From: an uncultured Dialister sp.
Lineage (GTDB): Bacteria > Bacillota > Negativicutes > Veillonellales > Dialisteraceae
Direction of reading: 5' to 3'
NCBI GenBank assembly: GCA_900545365.1
Contig: UQYL01000034.1
Location: 1-12,784 of the forward strand
DNA: 12,784 bases
A model generated the notes under the pieces. The model was not told where the DNA came from and ran no database searches. It worked only from the letters and a program-made list of their open reading frames with translations. Below, piece after piece: positions 1 through 6,883 of this stretch (position 1 is the stretch's first letter; every line of letters starts with the position of its first letter). The position numbers were made by a program, and so were the translations under genes.

Positions 1-1
1 G

Positions 2-313
2 ATCGCGCCGGTGTATTCCATTTCCGCGGGGCTCGATTATCCCGGTGTCGGCCCGGAGCATGCCTATCTCCACGACATCGGCCGGGCGGAATACGTGCCT
101 GTCACCGATGACGAAGCGGTGGAGGCCTTCGAATACCTGGCCCGGACGGAGGGCATCATCCCCGCCATCGAGTCGGCCCACGCTCTGGCGTATGCCATGA
201 AAGAAGCGCCGAAGATGAAAAAGGATCAGATCATGGCGGTCACCCTGTCGGGGCGGGGCGATAAAGACTGCGCGGCCATTGCCCGCTACAGAGGGGAGGA
301 TATCCATGAGTAA
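2..313 (+). CDS. trpB: Tryptophan synthase beta chain, C-terminal part (5' end outside window)
   Basis: TrpB is the PLP enzyme that joins indole and L-serine to make tryptophan, working in an alpha2-beta2 complex with TrpA. Only the last ~103 residues are present; the frame is open from the first bases. Visible family motifs are SAGLDYPGVGPEH near the start of the fragment, then TEGIIPAIESAHA, then the C-terminal LSGRGDKD. In characterised TrpB the serine of this last motif contacts the PLP pyridine nitrogen. The gene ends at a TAA that lies inside the start of trpA, an 8-nt overlap that suggests translational coupling and equal production of both subunits. Nothing in the fragment looks damaged. 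The identification is secure; the true start lies upstream of the window. Confidence 0.96.
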   Translation: MAPVYSISAGLDYPGVGPEHAYLHDIGRAEYVPVTDDEAVEAFEYLARTEGIIPAIESAHALAYAMKEAPKMKKDQIMAVTLSGRGDKDCAAIARYRGEDIHE

Positions 314-1088
314 TATCAGAAAAGCCTTCGATCACGGGAAAGCCTTCATTCCCTTCATCACCTGCGGCGATCCCAATCTGGAAACGACTGCCGCTGCCGT
401 GCGGGAAGCCGTGAAAAACGGCGCCGATCTCATCGAGCTGGGCATTCCCTTCTCCGACCCCACCGCGGAAGGGCCGGTCATCATGGGAGCGGATCTGCGG
501 GCTCTCTCCGGCGGCGTCACGACGGATAAAATTTTTGAGTTCGTGAAAACGCTCAGAAAGGACGTGACCGTCCCCCTCGCCTTTATGACTTACGCGAACG
601 TGGTCTTTTCCTACGGCACGGACCGTTTCCTCGCCAACGCGGCGGAAGCGGGCATTGACGGGCTCATCCTGCCGGACGTGCCCTATGAGGAGAAAGGCGA
701 TTTTCTCCCGGCATGCCGGGCGCGCGGCGTCGATCTCATTTCCTTCGTCGCGCCCACATCGGAAGAGCGCATCGCGAAGATCGCCGCGGAGGCGGAAGGC
801 TTCCTCTACATCATTTCCAGCCTCGGCGTGACGGGCGTGCGCAGCGAGATCACTACGGATATCGGGGCCATCGTGGAGACGGCCCGGCGCTATACGGATA
901 TCCCCTGCGCCGTGGGCTTTGGCATTTCCCGGCCCGATCAGGCGCGGCAGATGGCGGCGGCAGCGGACGGCGTCATCGTGGGCTCGGCAGTGGTACGGCT
1001 CTTCGAGACCTTTGGACGGGACGCGCCGTCCCATGTGGGGGCCTATGTGCGGGCCATGAAAGACGCCGTCCGGGAAGCGGAGGCGTAA
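306..1088 (+). CDS. trpA: Tryptophan synthase alpha chain
   Basis: TrpA is a 260-residue TIM barrel that cleaves indole-3-glycerol phosphate to indole and glyceraldehyde-3-phosphate and channels indole to TrpB. The ATG at 306 is chosen because a strong GGGGAGGA ribosome binding site ends 5 nt before it; an upstream in-frame TTG at 279 has no such support. Visible motifs are PFITCGDP (residues 16-23), ELGIPFSDP (44-52, catalytic Glu44), the phosphate-binding SSLGVTG loop, GFGIS and GVIVGS. At the position of the second catalytic acid (Asp60 in E. coli) this protein has Glu55, in the context TAEGPV. I believe this Glu form and the SSLGVTG loop are usual in Firmicutes TrpA. It is the last gene of the trp operon and is followed by a terminator 15 nt after the stop. 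Confidence 0.97.
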   Translation: MSNIRKAFDHGKAFIPFITCGDPNLETTAAAVREAVKNGADLIELGIPFSDPTAEGPVIMGADLRALSGGVTTDKIFEFVKTLRKDVTVPLAFMTYANVVFSYGTDRFLANAAEAGIDGLILPDVPYEEKGDFLPACRARGVDLISFVAPTSEERIAKIAAEAEGFLYIISSLGVTGVRSEITTDIGAIVETARRYTDIPCAVGFGISRPDQARQMAAAADGVIVGSAVVRLFETFGRDAPSHVGAYVRAMKDAVREAEA

Positions 1089-1103
1089 AAGACGATAAAA
1101 AAG

Positions 1104-1127
1104 AGGGCAGGCGGTCCTGCCCTTTTT
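1104..1127 (+). terminator. Intrinsic terminator of the trp operon
   Basis: Perfect 8-bp stem AGGGCAGG / CCTGCCCT with a 4-nt CGGT loop, followed by a run of T. It is preceded by a run of A, so the stem can extend. It lies 15 nt after the trpA stop and ends the tryptophan operon. Confidence 0.9.
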
Positions 1128-1225
1128 CCCTGCTCTTTTGCGGGGATGCTTCGCTGGTCCTTCATTCTCTTCTTGCAATAAATGAATAAAATATTAGTAA
1201 ATATGACTTCAAAATGAAAAATAAA

Positions 1226-1254
1226 TTGAGAAAAGAAATGATTTTAGGTATAAT
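1226..1254 (+). promoter_or_regulatory. Sigma-70 promoter of the SLH porin gene
   Basis: TTGAGA (1226-1231) and a perfect TATAAT (1249-1254) are separated by exactly 17 nt. The preceding ~50 bases (about 1175-1225) are very AT-rich, in a GC-rich genome, and could act as an UP element. Transcription should start near 1261. The near-consensus form fits a gene for an abundant envelope protein. Confidence 0.88.
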
Positions 1255-1260
1255 ACATAT

Positions 1261-1398
1261 ATCTTTGCGGGGCGATGAACAGGGAAATGTCCGCAAGGGC
1301 CGCGGGTCTCTCCCGCCGCGGGGCAGGAAGCAGCGAGAGGAAACAGGGAAGCTCTCCCCGCTTTCTGTCAGGAGGAGAAACAGAAAGGAGCGAAGAAT
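1261..1398 (+). promoter_or_regulatory. Structured 5' leader of the SLH porin mRNA
   Basis: About 138 nt separate the predicted transcription start from the porin ATG. Three hairpins are visible. The first is CTTTGCGG (1263-1270) with CCGCAAGG (1291-1298). The second is GCGGG (1302-1306) with CCCGC (1312-1316). The third uses CTTTCTGT (1361-1368), which pairs perfectly with ACAGAAAG (1380-1387), whose last bases are part of the Shine-Dalgarno AAAGGAG (1384-1390). The same CTTTCTGT can instead pair with ACAGGGAAGC upstream (1343-1352). The leader may therefore regulate translation or mRNA stability. I do not recognise a known riboswitch class in it. Confidence 0.5.
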
Positions 1399-2631
1399 AT
1401 GAGGAAAATTCTCGCAATGGCAGCAGCGGCGGCACTCGCCGCAGGGGTTTCCGCATCGGCGGCGAACCCGTTTTCCGATGTGCCGGCATCGGACTGGGCC
1501 TATCAGGCCGTAGCCGACTTGTCCGATCAGGGCATCGTAGAAGGGTATCCCGACGGCACGTTCAGGGGGCAGACGAATATCACCCGCTATGAAATGGCGC
1601 AGATCGTGGGCCGCCTCATGGCGAAGGAAGACCAGTACAGCGCGGAGCAGCGCGCGGCCATCGACAAGCTGGCCGGGGAATACGCGGATGAGCTGGACAG
1701 CCTGGGCGTGCGGGTGAGCAATCTGGAAAAGAAAGTGGGCAATATCTCCTGGAGCGGCGATTCCCGCATGCGCTACATCCACAGCACGACGGACGGCAAA
1801 TGGGACGGCCGTATCCGCATCACCATGAACGCCCGGGTGAATGACTCCACCACCGTCACGGGGCGTCTCACTACGGGGAACGTCCGCTTTGACAACGGCG
1901 GCAGTGACGCGAACGTCAAGATGGACCGGCTGAACGTGAATCACCGCTTCGGCGACAATGTGAATCTCATGATGGGCCGCTATGAGATCGACATGGGCAC
2001 CCAGGCCACGTGGCTCGCGGGGAGCGCCTTTGACGGGGCGGAAGCGAAAGTGAAGCTCGGCGACGCGTCGTCTCTCGCGGTCGGTTTCGGCCGCTTCAAG
2101 GACGCGGACCCTGACACCGAGACGGATACTTTCAACGAAGCGGAAGCGTTCTACGCTCAGGCGAAGACCGATATCTCCGGCGTGAAATTCGGCGTGGACT
2201 ATTTCCGCACCTCCGATTTCACAGAATACGGAGATCGGACATCCGCCAATGTGATCGGCGCGAACCTCACGGTGCCGATGGGGGACTTCCGCGTTTTCGG
2301 CGATTATTATAAAGACACCGACGCGCCGGGCGATCCCCAGATCTGGACGGCGGGCGTAGGCTACGGCCAGATGAATCGGAAGAAGCCCGGCACCTTCGGC
2401 ATCGACATCGCCTATTTCGACGTGGAGAAGGGCCTCTATCACCAGTACATGACGGGCCTCGACGTGGACGACAGCATCTTCCTACACAGCGGGAATTTCT
2501 GGCTCGCCACGGGTGATGTGACGCTCATACCGAATCTTTTCCTCCACGGGGAATACGCCTTCGCCTATGATTATGACGACGGCTACGACCCGGATGACGC
2601 GTGGGAACTGTCGCTGGTGTACAAATTCTGA
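1399..2631 (+). CDS. SLH-domain outer-membrane porin (OmpM-like envelope tether)
   Basis: A 410-residue outer-membrane protein of the kind that forms the main porin of Negativicutes and ties the outer membrane to peptidoglycan. A Sec signal peptide covers residues 1 to about 21 (hydrophobic alanine-rich core, cleavage near ASA-AN). One SLH domain follows at about 24-76, with the motifs FSDVPASDWAYQAV, EGYPDGTF and ITRYE. A charged, probably coiled-coil spacer runs over about 77-115, ending with SNLEKKVGN. The rest is beta-strand-rich with alternating aromatic and polar residues and ends in LVYKF; a C-terminal Phe is the BAM recognition signature of beta-barrel proteins. In this family the SLH domain binds secondary polymers or polyamine-modified peptidoglycan. 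The start has AAAGGAG 8 nt upstream. The gene stands alone between its promoter and terminator. Pore selectivity cannot be read from the sequence. Confidence 0.93.
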   Translation: MRKILAMAAAAALAAGVSASAANPFSDVPASDWAYQAVADLSDQGIVEGYPDGTFRGQTNITRYEMAQIVGRLMAKEDQYSAEQRAAIDKLAGEYADELDSLGVRVSNLEKKVGNISWSGDSRMRYIHSTTDGKWDGRIRITMNARVNDSTTVTGRLTTGNVRFDNGGSDANVKMDRLNVNHRFGDNVNLMMGRYEIDMGTQATWLAGSAFDGAEAKVKLGDASSLAVGFGRFKDADPDTETDTFNEAEAFYAQAKTDISGVKFGVDYFRTSDFTEYGDRTSANVIGANLTVPMGDFRVFGDYYKDTDAPGDPQIWTAGVGYGQMNRKKPGTFGIDIAYFDVEKGLYHQYMTGLDVDDSIFLHSGNFWLATGDVTLIPNLFLHGEYAFAYDYDDGYDPDDAWELSLVYKF

Positions 2632-2643
2632 TCATTTCAAAGG

Positions 2644-2671
2644 AAAACGCTCTCTTCGGAGGGCGTTTTTT
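2644..2671 (+). terminator. Intrinsic terminator of the porin gene
   Basis: An 11-bp stem AAAACGCTCTC / GAGGGCGTTTT with one G-U pair is capped by a stable TTCG tetraloop and runs into six T. It starts 13 nt after the porin stop codon. Confidence 0.92.
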
Positions 2672-2803
2672 GCGTGGGAAAAATAGAACGCGCCGGAGAG
2701 AAAGCGCGGAAACGGCGGCCTCCGCGCCGGAACGCCGGGACGGAAAGCAGTGAGGCGCGCGGTGCCCCGCGCCGCGGGGGAGTTGTTTGCCTGTTTCAGG
2801 CAC
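2672..2803. other. GC-rich gap between the convergent porin and importer transcripts
   Basis: No gene is supported here. The stretch holds a 9-bp direct repeat CGCGCCGGA (2689-2697 and 2723-2731), a 15-bp palindrome CCCCGCGCCGCGGGG (2765-2779) and a hairpin TGCCTG-TTT-CAGGCA (2788-2802) next to the importer terminator. A plus-strand open frame that starts here runs antisense into the ATPase gene and looks like a shadow. Confidence 0.5.
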
Positions 2804-2828
2804 AAAAAAACGGCCCCCGAAGGGGCCG
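2804..2828 (-). terminator. Intrinsic terminator of the first importer operon
   Basis: Read on the minus strand, CGGCCCC-TTCG-GGGGCCG is followed directly by seven T (2810 down to 2804). It lies 13 nt after the stop of the last ATPase gene. The stem also ends in CCTTTT on the plus strand, so it may act weakly in both directions. Confidence 0.9.
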
Positions 2829-2841
2829 CCTTTTGCGGCCG

Positions 2842-3636
2842 TCATTCCGTCGGGAGCACTTTGTTTTTCCCCTCTTCCACGGTGAAGACGGAAGCGACCA
2901 GTTTCCTGGCGTAATCGGAGCGGGCTTCCGTCAGGTCGTGAATGGTCTCCACTTCCCGGCCGTGCTGCATGACGAGGATCTCGTCGCAGAACGAATTGGC
3001 CAGGGCCAGATCGTGGCAGATGAAGAGGTAGGCGATATTCTGCTCATGCTGGAGCTTTTTCAGCAGGGCGATGACGCGGGCCTGCACGGATACGTCGAGG
3101 GCGGAGGTGGCTTCGTCGCAGATGATGATCTCCGGGCGGAGCGTGAGCGCCCGGGCGATGGCCACGCGCTGGCGCTGTCCGCCGGACATGTTGTTTGGCC
3201 AGCGGCCGGCGAAGTCTTCCGGCAGGTCGACGAGGCGGAGCATTTCGACCGCTTTCTGCCGGACTTCGGAGGCGCTGATGAGCCCGAAATTGAACAGCGG
3301 CTCGCAGATGATATCGGCGACGCGCATTTTCGGATCGAAAGCGGTCGTCGGGTCCTGGAAGACCATCTGGATGGCGCGGCGGTGCTGGCGGAGCGCTTCT
3401 CCTTTGAGATGAGTGATGTCTTTCCCGTGGAAGAGGACCGTCCCTTCCGTCACGTCATAGAGGCGGGTGAGCATGCGGGCGACCGTCGATTTCCCGGAGC
3501 CCGATTCGCCGACGATGCCGAGCGTCCTGCCCGCCCGGACGGTGAAGGACACGTGATCGACGGCGGTGAGCGTTTTCCCGCCGGGGAGCGCGAAAGTCTT
3601 CGTGAGGCCTTCGGCGCGGAGGATCTCTTCGTTCAT
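2842..3636 (-). CDS. Nickel/dipeptide ABC importer, second ATPase (NikE/DppF type)
   Basis: A 264-residue nucleotide-binding subunit that powers the five-gene importer from the cytoplasmic side. All ATPase motifs are intact: Walker A GESGSGKST (43-51), Q-loop Gln94, signature MSGGQ (150-154), Walker B IIICDE (170-175), D-loop SALD and switch His208. The signature starts with Met instead of Leu, a mild variation. The protein is shorter than typical DppF/OppF (~320 residues) and lacks the long C-terminal oligopeptide extension, so in size it is closer to NikE. It is the last gene of the operon; its ATG overlaps the stop of the upstream ATPase as ATGA (3636-3633), a sign of translational coupling and heterodimer assembly. 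The family is certain; the substrate is not. Confidence 0.92.
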   Translation of the reverse strand: MNEEILRAEGLTKTFALPGGKTLTAVDHVSFTVRAGRTLGIVGESGSGKSTVARMLTRLYDVTEGTVLFHGKDITHLKGEALRQHRRAIQMVFQDPTTAFDPKMRVADIICEPLFNFGLISASEVRQKAVEMLRLVDLPEDFAGRWPNNMSGGQRQRVAIARALTLRPEIIICDEATSALDVSVQARVIALLKKLQHEQNIAYLFICHDLALANSFCDEILVMQHGREVETIHDLTEARSDYARKLVASVFTVEEGKNKVLPTE

Positions 3637-4415
3637 ACAGCGCCTCCCATCTTCGGCACGGCGTCGAGGAGCATTTTCGTGTAGTCCGCTTTCGGATGGC
3701 GCAGGACCTCTCCCGCCGGGCCGTATTCCACGGGGCGGCCGTTCTTCATGACGAGGATGCGGTCCGCCATGTAGGCGGCGACGCCCAGATTGTGCGTGAC
3801 GATGATGATGGCCGTATTCATCGTCTTCGCGACGCGCATCATTTCCGCGACGATCTGCGCCTGCGTCGTCACATCAAGGGCGCTGGTGGGCTCGTCGGCG
3901 AGGAGCAGCTTCGGGCGGAGCGCCATGGCCATAGCGATGCCCACGCGCTGCCGCATGCCGCCGGAGAGCTCGAAGGTGTAGCTCTGGAGGATGCGTTCCG
4001 GATCGGGGAGCCGCACCATTTCAAGCATGGAGATCATGAGATCATGGGCTTCCTTTTCGTCGGTGATGCCGTGTACGGCGAGGTATTCCCGGAACTGGCG
4101 GCCGATGGCGCGGATGGGGTTCATCATGGCGCCGCTGTCCTGGAAGATCATGGAGACGGCGCTGCCGCAGAGGGCGCGGTGCTTCGCCGGCGTCTGTTTC
4201 TGCGTGTCTTCGCCCTGGAAGAGCACCTGCCCTCCCGCGATGTGCCCGCCGCCCGGCAGGATGTGCTGGATGGCGCGGATGACCGTGGTCTTCCCGGAGC
4301 CGGACTCGCCCACGATGGCGAGGACTTCTCCGTCGTCCAGGTCAAAGCTCACGCCCTGTACGATAGGTTCCCGCCGCCCGTAGGCGATGGCGAGATCTCT
4401 GACTTCAAGCAGCAT
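3633..4415 (-). CDS. Nickel/dipeptide ABC importer, first ATPase (NikD/DppD type)
   Basis: A 260-residue nucleotide-binding subunit expected to pair with the downstream ATPase. It shows Walker A GESGSGKTT (36-44), Q-loop Gln92, signature LSGGM (150-154), Walker B LLLADE (170-175), D-loop SALD and switch His208. The signature ends in Met rather than Gln, which is common in the D-type subunit of this family. Its length matches NikD (about 254 residues) and is below DppD/OppD (about 330). The ATG at 4415 has GGGAGG 6 nt upstream. It lies 39 nt after the binding-protein gene and overlaps the next ATPase by 4 nt. The family assignment is firm; nickel versus peptide specificity is left open. Confidence 0.92.
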   Translation of the reverse strand: MLLEVRDLAIAYGRREPIVQGVSFDLDDGEVLAIVGESGSGKTTVIRAIQHILPGGGHIAGGQVLFQGEDTQKQTPAKHRALCGSAVSMIFQDSGAMMNPIRAIGRQFREYLAVHGITDEKEAHDLMISMLEMVRLPDPERILQSYTFELSGGMRQRVGIAMAMALRPKLLLADEPTSALDVTTQAQIVAEMMRVAKTMNTAIIIVTHNLGVAAYMADRILVMKNGRPVEYGPAGEVLRHPKADYTKMLLDAVPKMGGAV

Positions 4416-4454
4416 GGGCAGCCTCCCTGCAGATCAAGATCATAGTCATTTTCA

Positions 4455-6032
4455 TCAGCCCTCCGCCGGTTTAATGTCTTTCGTGATCCAGTAGTAGTCT
4501 GCCGGAAGGATGCGGGCGCCCGTGACGCGGGTGCTGGAGACCATGTTCGTCTTCGGGTAGCCGAAGATAAGGGTCGCGCCGTCGTCCAGCAGGATCTGCT
4601 GCATGCGGATCATGAGTTCGCGGCGGCGGGCCGGATCGAATTCGGCGGCGAGTTGGTCGGAGAGGGCGTCGTATTCGGCATTGCTGTAGCCGGAGCCGTT
4701 CTGCGGGTTCGAGCCGTCTACATTGGTCTTCCAGTACCAGTTCAGATAGACTTCGGGATCGCCCGTATTGGCGGTGAGGATATTGGAAATGATGAGGTCG
4801 TATTCGCCCCGTTTCGCCATGCCGTCGAGCACGTTGTAGTCCACGGACTGGAGCTTGATGTCGATGCCCACTTTTTTGGCGTCCGCCTGGGTCGCTTCCG
4901 CGAAGATCGGGAGCTCGGCGCGGCTGGAGTAGTACACGAAGTCCATGGTGAGCTTCTGGCCGTCTTTTTCACGGATGCCGTCGCCGTCGGTGTCTTTCCA
5001 GCCCGCTTCGTCAAGCAGCTTGTTCGCGCGGTCCACATTGTAGGCGTTCGGGTCTTTCAGCTGATCGAAGCCGTAGTCGAGGGAAGGCGGAACGGCGGGG
5101 CCGCCGGGGATGAAGGTGCCTTTCAGGATGACGTCGCAGTAGGTCTTCCGGTCGCACGCGGAGATGAGGGCATCGCGGACGCGCTTGTCGTGCATGGGGT
5201 GGCCTTCCGCCACGTTCAGGCGGGCCAGTACGGAACGGAGAGACGCCATTTCGGAGATGTTGTATTTTTCCTTGTCTTCGAAGAGCGGCAGATCGCCGGA
5301 AGCCACGTTGACGATGACGTCGGTCTCGCCGGACTGGAGGGACATGGCGCGGGTGTTCGGGTCGTCAATGGACGGCACTTCCAGATGCTTGAAGGGCACC
5401 GCGCCGTCCCAGTAATTCGGGTTCGCTTCGAGGACGCACTTCGATTTCTGGAAGGATTTCACCATGTACGGCCCGGTCGCGATCGGCCCTTCGGTGCGGT
5501 AATCCCGGTCAGTGACGGCCGTGTCGATGATGAGGAAGAGCGGATCGGCGAGCATGCCCGGCATGGTCGGCACCGGCGCTTTGGTCTTGATGGTGAGGGT
5601 CTGGCCGTCGGCGGTCATGGATTCATAGTCGAAGAAAGTCTTCGCCCGGTCTGATTTTTCAAAGACCCTTTCGATGGAAGATTTCACGGCTTCCGCTGTC
5701 ACTTTATGGCCGTTGGAGAATTTCGCGTTGTCCTTGATTTTGAAGGTCCACGTGAGCTTGTCGTCGCTGACGTTCCAGCTTTCCGCGAGCCACGGCTGAG
5801 GACGCATCTTGTCGTCGAATTTGGCGAGGCATTCGCCGATGCCGTAGCGCATGACGACCCACGCGAAGTAGTTGTCCGTCGGTTCGAGGCTGTCCGCGAA
5901 ATTGGTGACGCCTACGCGGAGCGTATCGGACGGCGCTTTGGAGGAGCTGCCGCTGCCGCCGCATCCCGCGGTGCCGAGGACGGCCGCGCTGATGAGGGCG
6001 GCAGAGAGAAGAAGTTTATAGGATGTTTTCAT
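4455..6032 (-). CDS. Importer substrate-binding lipoprotein (SBP family 5, NikA/DppA type)
   Basis: A 525-residue lipoprotein that should capture the substrate at the cell surface or in the periplasm and deliver it to the two permeases. The ATG at 6032 is chosen because AAAGGA lies 8 nt upstream and a clear lipoprotein signal follows (MKTS, hydrophobic core, TAGC with Cys24 as lipidation site). The open frame reaches 6206 but that part is antisense-like and overlaps the permease gene. Family 5 traits include PWLAESW (80-86), FSNGHKVTAEAV, ATGPY (185-189) and IDDPNTRAMSLQSGETDV (222-239). The C-terminus ending YYWITKDIKPAEG resembles the end of NikA-like proteins. Residues 347-358 (DTDGDGIREKDG) look like a calcium-binding EF-hand-type loop. 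It sits between the permease and ATPase genes, 17 nt after permease C. It has a paralogue at 9116-10645. Confidence 0.92.
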   Translation of the reverse strand: MKTSYKLLLSAALISAAVLGTAGCGGSGSSSKAPSDTLRVGVTNFADSLEPTDNYFAWVVMRYGIGECLAKFDDKMRPQPWLAESWNVSDDKLTWTFKIKDNAKFSNGHKVTAEAVKSSIERVFEKSDRAKTFFDYESMTADGQTLTIKTKAPVPTMPGMLADPLFLIIDTAVTDRDYRTEGPIATGPYMVKSFQKSKCVLEANPNYWDGAVPFKHLEVPSIDDPNTRAMSLQSGETDVIVNVASGDLPLFEDKEKYNISEMASLRSVLARLNVAEGHPMHDKRVRDALISACDRKTYCDVILKGTFIPGGPAVPPSLDYGFDQLKDPNAYNVDRANKLLDEAGWKDTDGDGIREKDGQKLTMDFVYYSSRAELPIFAEATQADAKKVGIDIKLQSVDYNVLDGMAKRGEYDLIISNILTANTGDPEVYLNWYWKTNVDGSNPQNGSGYSNAEYDALSDQLAAEFDPARRRELMIRMQQILLDDGATLIFGYPKTNMVSSTRVTGARILPADYYWITKDIKPAEG

Positions 6033-6049
6033 GGAAATTGTCCTTTCTG

Positions 6050-6883
6050 TCAGATCTGGTCGTCTCTCGGATCGAGCACGTCCCGGAGGGAGTCGCCCCA
6101 GAGATTGAAGATGACCACGGAAACGAAGATAGCCAGGCCCGGGAAGATCATGAGCCACGGCGCGGTCTGGATGTGCTGGCGTCCTTCGCTGATCATGGCG
6201 CCCCATTCCGGAGCTGGAGGCTGCGTGCCGAAGCCCAGGAAGGAGAGCCCCGCCAGCTCCAGCATGAGCGCGCCCATGTCGGCGGCCGCCGTGACGACGA
6301 GGAGCGGGAGGATATTCGGAAGGATGTGCCGCGTGAGGATGTGGAGCGGCGTGCCGCCATTGACGAACGCGGCGGCGATGTATTCATTCTGCCTGATCTT
6401 CAGCACGAGGCTCCGCGAGAGGCGCGCGTATTTCGGCCAGGTCGCGCAGGTGAGGGCGATGATGGCGTTCAGCATGCTGCCGCCGATGATGCCCGCGATG
6501 GCGATGGCCAGGAGGACGCCGGGGAAAGAGATGAAGATATCCGCGCAGCGCATGATGACCGCGTCGGTCTTTCCGCCGATGTAGCCGGAGATGACGCCGA
6601 GCGCCGTGCCGACCGAGAAGACGAGGACGACCAGGAGGAGCGCGCTGGCAAGGGAATTCCGCGCGCCGTAGAGCACGCGGGAGAAGCAGTCTCTTCCGAG
6701 CTTGTCCGTGCCGAAAAGGTGCTCTGCCGAGGGGGCGAGGAAAGCGTTCTTCATATCCGCCTCCGTCGGCTGGTACGACGTGAGGAGCGGCGCGAAGACC
6801 GCCGCCGCCAGGAGCAGGAGCGCGAGGATGGAGAAGAAAGCAAAATTTTTATTGGTCTTAAACCCGATGATGAGAGAATTCAT
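6050..6883 (-). CDS. Nickel/dipeptide ABC importer permease C (NikC/DppC type)
   Basis: A 277-residue inner-membrane subunit that forms half of the transport channel. The N-terminal membrane segment (about 15-35) is followed by the hallmark HLFGTDKLGRD (55-65). A core of about five helices follows, with the ATPase-contacting EAA-type loop around 167-190 (EYIAAAFVNGG and HILPN) and the conserved LSFLGFGTQPPAPEWG (213-228). The start at 6883 has AAAGGAG 8 nt upstream and overlaps the stop of permease B as ATGA. Length and motifs match NikC/DppC well. This subunit has no second copy in the window, although permease B and the binding protein do. Confidence 0.93.
   Translation of the reverse strand: MNSLIIGFKTNKNFAFFSILALLLLAAAVFAPLLTSYQPTEADMKNAFLAPSAEHLFGTDKLGRDCFSRVLYGARNSLASALLLVVLVFSVGTALGVISGYIGGKTDAVIMRCADIFISFPGVLLAIAIAGIIGGSMLNAIIALTCATWPKYARLSRSLVLKIRQNEYIAAAFVNGGTPLHILTRHILPNILPLLVVTAAADMGALMLELAGLSFLGFGTQPPAPEWGAMISEGRQHIQTAPWLMIFPGLAIFVSVVIFNLWGDSLRDVLDPRDDQI

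Noticed and set aside
279..305. Upstream TTG start for TrpA.
   Set aside because: The ATG at 306 has a strong ribosome binding site and gives the usual TrpA N-terminus; the extension lies in the trpB end.
240..1178. Long open frame antisense to trpA (312 codons, minus strand).
   Set aside because: It covers a well-supported trpA, has low-complexity His/Arg/Asp composition typical of antisense frames in GC-rich genes, and no ribosome binding site.
1275..1592. 105-codon frame starting with ATG in the porin leader, possibly a leader peptide.
   Set aside because: No convincing Shine-Dalgarno, and it runs far into the porin gene in another frame with Ser/Arg/Gly-rich sequence.
1162..2442. 426-codon minus-strand frame antisense to the porin.
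   Set aside because: The porin has a promoter, signal peptide, SLH domain and terminator; the antisense product is rich in Ala/His/Val/Arg with no recognisable domain.
2765..2779. GC palindrome as a possible repeat element or attachment site.
   Set aside because: Only one copy, a one-base centre, in a very GC-rich gap; short GC palindromes are expected by chance there. No integrase or insertion sequence is nearby.
2674..3684. 336-codon plus-strand frame over the ATPase gene; similar frames at 3696-4445, 4653-5654, 6023-6928, 9089-10003 and 10951-11649.
   Set aside because: All mirror the real minus-strand importer genes, with compositions dominated by Arg, Glu, Asp, Gly and Val and no family motifs.
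6033..6206. N-terminal extension of the first binding protein by 58 codons.
   Set aside because: It overlaps permease C, is Arg/Pro-rich, and would bury the lipoprotein signal that begins at 6032 behind a good ribosome binding site.
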